NCBI RefSeq assembly: GCF_014207965.1
Contig: NZ_JACHLM010000001.1
Span: 856,429 to 920,428, forward strand
DNA length: 64,000 nt
Origin: Brevundimonas bullata
GTDB lineage: Bacteria > Pseudomonadota > Alphaproteobacteria > Caulobacterales > Caulobacteraceae
Reading direction: 5' to 3'
Shown here: piece after piece, positions 58,459 to 64,000 of the stretch
Layout: the number at the start of each line of letters is the position of its first letter
Numbering within the stretch: the first letter of the stretch is position 1
Position numbers and translations under genes: made by a program
The notes under the pieces: model-generated
Databases searched by the model: none
Told to the model about the DNA's origin: nothing
Seen by the model: the letters and a program-made list of their open reading frames with translations, nothing else

Positions 58459-60177
58459 TCATGCGCCTTCCATCATTTCAGCGTTGCTCTTGCCCGGCGG
58501 AACCAGAGGCCAGACGTTCTCTTTGGGGTTGATGATGACGTGGGCCAGGCAGGGGCCGTCGGCGGCCAGCAGGCGGGCGATGCCGGCCTCGACCTGATCG
58601 CGACGGTCGATGCGGAAGGCCTCGACGCCGAAGGCCTCGGCCACCTTCACGAAGTCCGGGTTGTCGGACAGGTCGACCTCGGAATAGTTCTCCTCGAAGA
58701 ACAGCTCCTGCCACTGGCGCACCAGGCCCAGCGAGGCGTTGTCCAGCAGGACGATCTTTAGGGCGACGCCGTAGCGCTTCAGCGTGGCCAGCTCCTGGAT
58801 GTTCATCATGAAGCCGCCGTCGCCGGCGATGGTGACGACCGTGGCCGAGGGGTCTGCCAGCTTGGCGCCCAGACCGGCGGGCAGGCCAAAGCCCATGGCC
58901 CCCAGACCGCCCGAGGTGATGTGGGCTTCCGGCTTGGAGAAGCGGCAGTGCTGGGCGGCCCACATCTGATGCTGGCCGACGTCGCAGGCGGCGACGAAGC
59001 GGTCGCCGGCGGCCTCGGACAACTGCTTCAGTAGGGCGGGCGCATAGACGCCTTCGCCCGGGGCGTCGTAGCGGGCGGCGTGATGGACGGCGGCGGTGGC
59101 GCAGCGGATGACCCAGGGGTCGATGGCCAGAGGCGCAGCCGCCAGACGCACGGTCAGGGCCTCGACGCCGGGCTTCAGTTCGCCGCGAACCGCGACATGG
59201 GTCTCGCGCAGCTTGCCGATCTCGGAAGCGTCGATGTCGAAATGGACGACGCGGGCGTGGGGCGCGAACTCGGCCAGCTTGCCCGTGGCGCGGTCGTCGA
59301 AACGGGCTCCCAGAACGATCAGCAGGTCGGACGCCTGAACCGCCTCGTTGGCGGCGCGCGTGCCGTGCATGCCCAGCATCCCCAAGAAGCCGGGGGCGTC
59401 GGTCGGGATGGTGCCCAGGGCGTTCAGGGTCGAGACGGTCGGGATGCCCGTGGCCTCGGCGAAGGCGCGGACGGCCTCCGTGGCGCGACCGATCTTCACG
59501 CCGCCGCCGATGTAGATCAGCGGGCGCTGGGCGGCGCGGATGAAGCGTTCCGCCTCGGCGACGGCGTCGTGATCGACCTCGGCGGTCTCATTGGGAATGT
59601 TGAAGCCGAACGGGGCGGTCGCCGTGGCGAACTGAACGTCCTTGGGCAGGTCGACCAGGACCGGGCCGGGACGACCCGAGGCGGCGATGTGGAAGGCCTG
59701 TTCGACGGCGGCTGGAATCTCTGAGGCGTCGCGCACCAGGATGGAGTGCTTCACGATGGGCAGGGTGACGCCCAGGATGTCGATCTCCTGGAAGGCGTCG
59801 GTACCCATGACGCCCTGGGGGACGTTGCCGGTGATGCAGACCATGGGCACCGAATCCATCATGGCGTTGGCGATGCCGGTGATCAGATTGGTGGCGCCGG
59901 GGCCGGAGGTGGCCATGCAGACGCCGACCTTGCCCGAGGCGCGGGCATAGGCGTCGGCGGCGAAGGCCGCGCCCTGTTCGTGACGGACCAGGATATGCTT
60001 CAGGCCCGTGCCGGTCAGGGCGTCGTAGATCGGCATGATGGCGCCGCCGGGGTAGCCGAAGACCACCTCCACGCCCATCCGCTCCAGGCTGGAGACGAGC
60101 AGGCGCGCGCCGGTGGCCGTGTCGTTCACGGTCGCCGGGGCGGAGGCGGTTTTCAGGGCGGGCGCGGCGGCGCTCAT
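58459..60177 (-). CDS. ilvB: acetolactate synthase, large catalytic subunit
   Basis: A 572-residue thiamine diphosphate- and FAD-dependent enzyme making acetolactate or acetohydroxybutyrate. The catalytic glutamate lies in LVRHEQGAAFAADAYARASG near residue 65 (core HEQGAAFAADAYA). The ThDP motif GDGGFMMNIQEL runs to DNASLGLVRQWQ at about 445-490. Whether it is of IlvB, IlvG or IlvI type cannot be settled from motifs; the partner subunit is IlvM-sized. It follows ilvC by 30 bases, including an A/T-rich run (TTTATATATATG on the plus strand near 60191). Confidence 0.95.
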   Translation of the reverse strand: MSAAAPALKTASAPATVNDTATGARLLVSSLERMGVEVVFGYPGGAIMPIYDALTGTGLKHILVRHEQGAAFAADAYARASGKVGVCMATSGPGATNLITGIANAMMDSVPMVCITGNVPQGVMGTDAFQEIDILGVTLPIVKHSILVRDASEIPAAVEQAFHIAASGRPGPVLVDLPKDVQFATATAPFGFNIPNETAEVDHDAVAEAERFIRAAQRPLIYIGGGVKIGRATEAVRAFAEATGIPTVSTLNALGTIPTDAPGFLGMLGMHGTRAANEAVQASDLLIVLGARFDDRATGKLAEFAPHARVVHFDIDASEIGKLRETHVAVRGELKPGVEALTVRLAAAPLAIDPWVIRCATAAVHHAARYDAPGEGVYAPALLKQLSEAAGDRFVAACDVGQHQMWAAQHCRFSKPEAHITSGGLGAMGFGLPAGLGAKLADPSATVVTIAGDGGFMMNIQELATLKRYGVALKIVLLDNASLGLVRQWQELFFEENYSEVDLSDNPDFVKVAEAFGVEAFRIDRRDQVEAGIARLLAADGPCLAHVIINPKENVWPLVPPGKSNAEMMEGA

Positions 60178-60207
60178 CGGGTCGGTCTCTCTTTATATAT
60201 ATGCGGG

Positions 60208-61221
<1,014 letters not shown>

Positions 61222-61224
61222 GGT

Positions 61225-62964
61225 TCAGGCGTCCTCAGAAATCGGGGCGTTGGAATAGGTGGCGGCGGTTTGGGCCGGCGGCGGATTGGGGATGGTCACG
61301 GCCCCTTGCGAGGCGGAGGCGACGGCGGCGCGGTATTTCGCGAAAACGCCTTGCGCCGGACGGACCCGGTTGGGGGCGAAGTCCGCCCGGCGCGCCTCCA
61401 GATCGACGAGCACATCGATCCGGCGGTTGGTGACGTCGATGACGATCGGATCGCCATCGCGAATGAGAGCGATCGGGCCGCCCGCCGCCGCTTCGGGCGA
61501 GACGTGGCCGGCGACGAAGCCGTAGCTGGCGCCCGAGAAGCGACCGTCGGTCAGCAGGGCCACGTTCTCGATCTTGCGGCCTTTCAGGGCGGCGGTGACC
61601 TGCAACATCTCGCGCATGCCGGGGCCGCCCTTGGGCCCTTCGTAGCGGATGATGATGACGTCGCCTTCGCCGACCGAGCCGTCCTGAACCGCATGGAAGG
61701 CGTCTTCCTCGCAGTCGAAGACGGCGGCGGGGCCTTCAAAGCGGTCGACCTTGTGGCCCGTCAGCTTGATGACGGCGCCCTCTGGAGCCACGTCGCCATA
61801 GATGACGGCGTAGGAGCCGCGCGCCATGACGGGGGCGTCCATACTGGCGACGACCTGCTGGCCCGGGGTTTCCTCGGCTTCGGCGGCCTCGGCGAACAGG
61901 CTGCGGCCTGTGACGGTCGGCGTGTTGACGATCTTCCCGGCCTCGGCCAGCCGCTGGGCGACCAGGCGCGTGCCGCCCGCCGCGAACAGGTGCGAGGCCA
62001 GGAAGCGGCCGCCGGGCTTCAGGTCGCAGATGACCGGGGCCTCGACGCAGGCCTGGTGGCAGTCCTCTATGCCGAAGTCGACGCCGGCCTCGGCGGCGAT
62101 GGCGGTCAGGTGCATGACGGCGTTGGTCGATCCGCCCGAGGCCGAGACCGCGATGGCCGCATTTTTCAGGCTGGCGCGGGTGATGTATTTGCGGGCGGTG
62201 TCGCCAGCAAAGACGCGCTCGACGATCAGGCGGCCGCAGCGCTCGCCTTCGGCGCCCTTGCCGGGATCGACGGCGGGGACGTCGTTGGCGCCCATGGGGC
62301 TGATGCCCATCATCGACAGGGCCATGGCCATGGTGTTGGCGGTGAACTGACCGCCGCAGGCGCCGGCGCCGGGGCAGACGGCACTTTCGACCGCCTTCAG
62401 CTCGGCGTCGTCGATCGAGCCCGCGCCGTGCGCGCCGATGGCCTCGAACACCTCCTGGACCGAGACCTCCTTCTCGCCGATCCGGCCGGGCAGGATGGTG
62501 CCGCCGTAATAGACCAGGCCCGGAATATCCATCCGCGCCAGGGCCATAGCCGCCGCCGGGATGGTCTTGTCGCAGCCGACGATGCAGACGACGCCGTCCA
62601 GCTGATGCCCCTCGACCGCCAGCTCGATGGAGTCGGCGACGACCTCACGGCTGATCAGCGAGGCCTTCATCCCTTGGGTGCCCATGGAGATGCCGTCGGT
62701 GACGACGATGGTGTTGAAGTCGATGGGATAGCCGCCTGCCGCGATGATGCCGGCGCGCACGTCCTTGGCCAGACGGTCCAGGTGCATGTTGCACGGGGTG
62801 ACCGTCGACCAGGTGTTGACGATGGCGATCATCGGCTTGTCGAAGTCGGCGTCCTGCATCCCTGCGGCGCGCAGATAGGAGCGCGCCGCAGCCCGGGTCG
62901 GCCCCTGAGTGACGGCGGAACTGCGCGAATTGGGTTGTTTTTTGCTGTCGGACGAGTTGGTCAT
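61225..62964 (-). CDS. ilvD: dihydroxy-acid dehydratase
   Basis: A 579-residue Fe-S dehydratase for the shared third step of valine and isoleucine synthesis. Cluster and Mg-site motifs are TPCNMHL, VGCDKTIPAAAMA and CPGAGACGGQFTANTMA (about 175-191); GRFSGASYGFVAGHVSPEA lies near 480. The ATG at 62964 is taken as the start; an in-frame ATG at 63009 lies directly on the terminator's T-tract and is unlikely. Neither has a good ribosome-binding site. It is the first structural gene of the nine-gene branched-chain cluster, immediately downstream of the leader peptide and attenuator. Confidence 0.94.
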   Translation of the reverse strand: MTNSSDSKKQPNSRSSAVTQGPTRAAARSYLRAAGMQDADFDKPMIAIVNTWSTVTPCNMHLDRLAKDVRAGIIAAGGYPIDFNTIVVTDGISMGTQGMKASLISREVVADSIELAVEGHQLDGVVCIVGCDKTIPAAAMALARMDIPGLVYYGGTILPGRIGEKEVSVQEVFEAIGAHGAGSIDDAELKAVESAVCPGAGACGGQFTANTMAMALSMMGISPMGANDVPAVDPGKGAEGERCGRLIVERVFAGDTARKYITRASLKNAAIAVSASGGSTNAVMHLTAIAAEAGVDFGIEDCHQACVEAPVICDLKPGGRFLASHLFAAGGTRLVAQRLAEAGKIVNTPTVTGRSLFAEAAEAEETPGQQVVASMDAPVMARGSYAVIYGDVAPEGAVIKLTGHKVDRFEGPAAVFDCEEDAFHAVQDGSVGEGDVIIIRYEGPKGGPGMREMLQVTAALKGRKIENVALLTDGRFSGASYGFVAGHVSPEAAAGGPIALIRDGDPIVIDVTNRRIDVLVDLEARRADFAPNRVRPAQGVFAKYRAAVASASQGAVTIPNPPPAQTAATYSNAPISEDA

Positions 62965-63010
62965 CGGATTATTGGAAGGTTCTGCCTGTTGGGTCTGTGC
63001 TGGGCACATG

Positions 63011-63040
63011 AAAAACCCCGCTGCCGGGTGGGAGCGGGGT
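63011..63040 (-). terminator. attenuator terminator upstream of ilvD
   Basis: On the minus strand an eight-base stem (ACCCCGCT with AGCGGGGT) around a nine-base loop runs into T5 (63015-63011), just ahead of ilvD and 28 bases after the leader peptide stop. Its 5' half (63043-63032) can instead pair with leader bases 63093-63082 over 11 of 12 positions (one U-C mismatch, one G-U), so terminator and antiterminator are mutually exclusive. Confidence 0.85.
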
Positions 63041-63067
63041 GAAGCGGGCGATTTTGACGGGGTCAGG

Positions 63068-63208
63068 TCAGGTCGCAGGCATCCACACCGCTCGGCTAAG
63101 CGGAATAAGAATTACCGAAAGAAGGAGTACGCCCAGCGACAGCACACGCAGATCGGCCGCCGCTTTCGCGGGGCTCAGGATCGCAGCAATGGCGGCGCGG
63201 TGGGACAC
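63068..63208 (-). CDS. branched-chain amino acid leader peptide (ilv attenuator)
   Basis: A 46-codon ORF starting with GTG, with AAAGG seven bases upstream, and ending in TGA 28 bases before the terminator. The predicted peptide has 18 Leu/Val/Ile positions (the GTG start included), concentrated at residues 20-37: DLRVLSLGV, then LLLSVILIPL. In that stretch the codons are GTA, CTT, ATT and CTC, which are scarce elsewhere in the window, where CTG, GTC/GTG and ATC dominate. A ribosome stalled at codons 27-34 leaves the antiterminator segment (codons 39-43) free; one that reaches the stop masks it. It could alternatively encode a small membrane protein, but the downstream structure argues for attenuation. 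Confidence 0.8.
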   Translation of the reverse strand: MSHRAAIAAILSPAKAAADLRVLSLGVLLLSVILIPLSRAVWMPAT

Positions 63209-63232
63209 AGGAGAACCTTTCAACTGGGCGCT

Positions 63233-63261
63233 CTTATGCCGCCCTCGATGCTGCGGCGCAA
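63233..63261 (-). promoter_or_regulatory. predicted promoter of the ilvD-leuB cluster
   Basis: Minus-strand TTGCGC (63261-63256) and CATAAG (63238-63233) are separated by 17 bases, placing the start near 63226, about 18 bases before the leader peptide GTG. The match to consensus is moderate; the position is right for an attenuated operon. Confidence 0.45.
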
Positions 63262-63859
63262 CCCGGTCCAGCCGAAATGTGGAATAAAAGTGCGTTGCAG
63301 CGCTCTGCGCGTGCTCCAAGGCGCGGTTGTTGTGCTCTGGCGGGGTTGGCGTGCACGTTTTCACCCGTTCAATGTGGGGCGGTGTTGCGGCTCCGCTTTT
63401 AGGGCGTGCGGCCTCGGGTTTGGGGCAGGCTTCCGGGTGGGTGCGCTGGGTTATGCCGGGCGCCTGTCCTGGTCCGGTTGTGAGGTCCCGGCCGGCCCTT
63501 TTGCGCACTCTATATATGCAGCGGCATTTGGAGCGCGGGCTTCGCTGTTCTGGGACTCTGGTTCGTTGAGATAGTTCGCAAATCCGTCATTCAGGGGTTG
63601 TGGACTCTGGGGGTGGTCCGTATAGACGCGGCTCGCTCGGAGACGGGCTGGCCCACGGGGCTTCGGGACTGAGTTTCTGGGGTTTTGGCGGGGTAGGGAG
63701 TTGAAAAACTTCTTGCTTCTGTCGGTTGGATCGGCTAGGTTCCGCGCTTCGATCAAATCGCTGATTTGCCGGTGTGAGGGGCTTCTTCGCTTCTCCAGCT
63801 GGTTTTCTGCGGCTTCGGAAGCTTCGGCTTTTGGAGCTTCAGAAAGTTCAGATGGTTGG
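63262..63859. other. non-coding region, no gene recognised
   Basis: About 600 bases with no convincing coding frame. The plus strand is rich in G and T, with several copies of GCTTCGG. A GTTGAAAAACTTCTT segment at about 63699 resembles GTTGAAAAAGTTCTT at 63923, suggesting duplicated promoter-region sequence. Composition differs from that of the coding parts of the window. Confidence 0.5.
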
Positions 63860-63888
63860 TTGACTTGGGGATCGGCTTTCCTTAGAGA
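63860..63888 (+). promoter_or_regulatory. possible upstream tandem promoter
   Basis: TTGACT (63860-63865) and TAGAGA (63883-63888) with 17-base spacing lie on the same strand as, and 91 bases upstream of, the stronger promoter at 63951. Confidence 0.35.
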
Positions 63889-63930
63889 GCTGCCTCCGCC
63901 GGGGTCTTCGGGCTTCGGAAGTGTTGAAAA

Positions 63931-63979
63931 AGTTCTTTAAAAAGAACTGCTTGACACGGAAAACTTGAGGCGGTACACA
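63931..63979 (+). promoter_or_regulatory. strong promoter at right edge, possibly for an rRNA operon
   Basis: TTGACA (63951-63956) and TACACA (63974-63979) are 17 bases apart. Just upstream lies an eight-base palindrome, AGTTCTTT-AA-AAAGAACT (63931-63948), an A/T-rich block where an UP element would sit. Consensus -35, optimal spacing, tandem arrangement and a long gene-free approach fit an rRNA operon promoter, but the transcribed gene lies outside the window. Confidence 0.5.
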
Positions 63980-64000
63980 CCGCCTCCGCCGCGAACAGGC

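Noticed and set aside
63209..63508. Extension of the leader ORF upstream into a 146-codon protein
   Set aside because: The upstream part is Pro/Thr/His-rich, with no conserved look and no ribosome-binding site, and it would cross the predicted promoter. The GTG at 63208 with AAAGG is the better start.
63701..63940. A 79-codon plus-strand ORF near the right edge
   Set aside because: Its translation is Ser/Gly/Phe-rich without domain character and it overlaps two promoter-like elements and the palindrome.

Overview
The window is high-GC, densely coded chromosomal DNA that most resembles an alphaproteobacterium of the order Caulobacterales, probably Brevundimonas or a close relative. That is inference, from the histidine phosphotransferase ChpT (CckA-ChpT-CtrA relay), an acrAB-nodT efflux operon with a divergent TetR gene, TonB and FadL-type outer membrane proteins, periplasmic M13/M16 peptidases, and Caulobacterales-style palindromic repeats. 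No phage, transposase or CRISPR array is visible. About 45 protein genes, one tRNA and several regulatory structures can be supported.

Layout. 1-6.4 kb: Rieske oxygenase, TetR regulator, Kef-type antiporter, M13 peptidase. 6.4-11.6 kb: hisS with a structured 3' intergenic region, two membrane proteins, 3-hydroxybutyryl-CoA dehydrogenase, YggT and tRNA-Ala(CGC). 11.7-18.6 kb: nucleotide-sugar epimerase, M28 peptidase, TonB-dependent receptor, Tat-exported metallophosphoesterase. 18.6-20.6 kb: cheR, a CheY-like receiver and chpT. 20.6-29.3 kb: cysQ, aldo/keto reductase, bolA, GNAT, radC, map, a CinA-type protein, a FadL-family porin and a RhlE helicase preceded by a small coupled ORF. 29.3-34.2 kb: non-homologous end-joining genes ku and ligD. 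34.2-40.3 kb: gltD-gltB. 40.5-45.9 kb: M16 peptidase and proBA. 46-52.7 kb: acrA-acrB-nodT efflux operon with a divergent TetR repressor and two matched operator-like dyads. 52.7-63.3 kb: a nine-gene branched-chain amino acid cluster, read right to left as ilvD-ilvC-ilvB-ilvN-leuA-ilvE-leuC-leuD-leuB. 63.3-64 kb: non-coding DNA ending in a strong promoter pointing out of the window, possibly for an rRNA operon.

The most interesting element is in front of ilvD. It comprises a promoter-like sequence, a 46-codon leader peptide with a run of Leu/Val/Ile codons (mostly A/T-ending codons that are scarce in this genome), an intrinsic terminator just before ilvD, and an upstream segment that can pair with the terminator's 5' arm over 11 of 12 positions. 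This is a complete ribosome-mediated attenuator for the whole cluster. In the same cluster leuA ends before the usual C-terminal leucine-sensing domain, and the acetolactate synthase small subunit is a short, single-ACT IlvM-type protein. Control therefore appears shifted from allosteric feedback towards attenuation.
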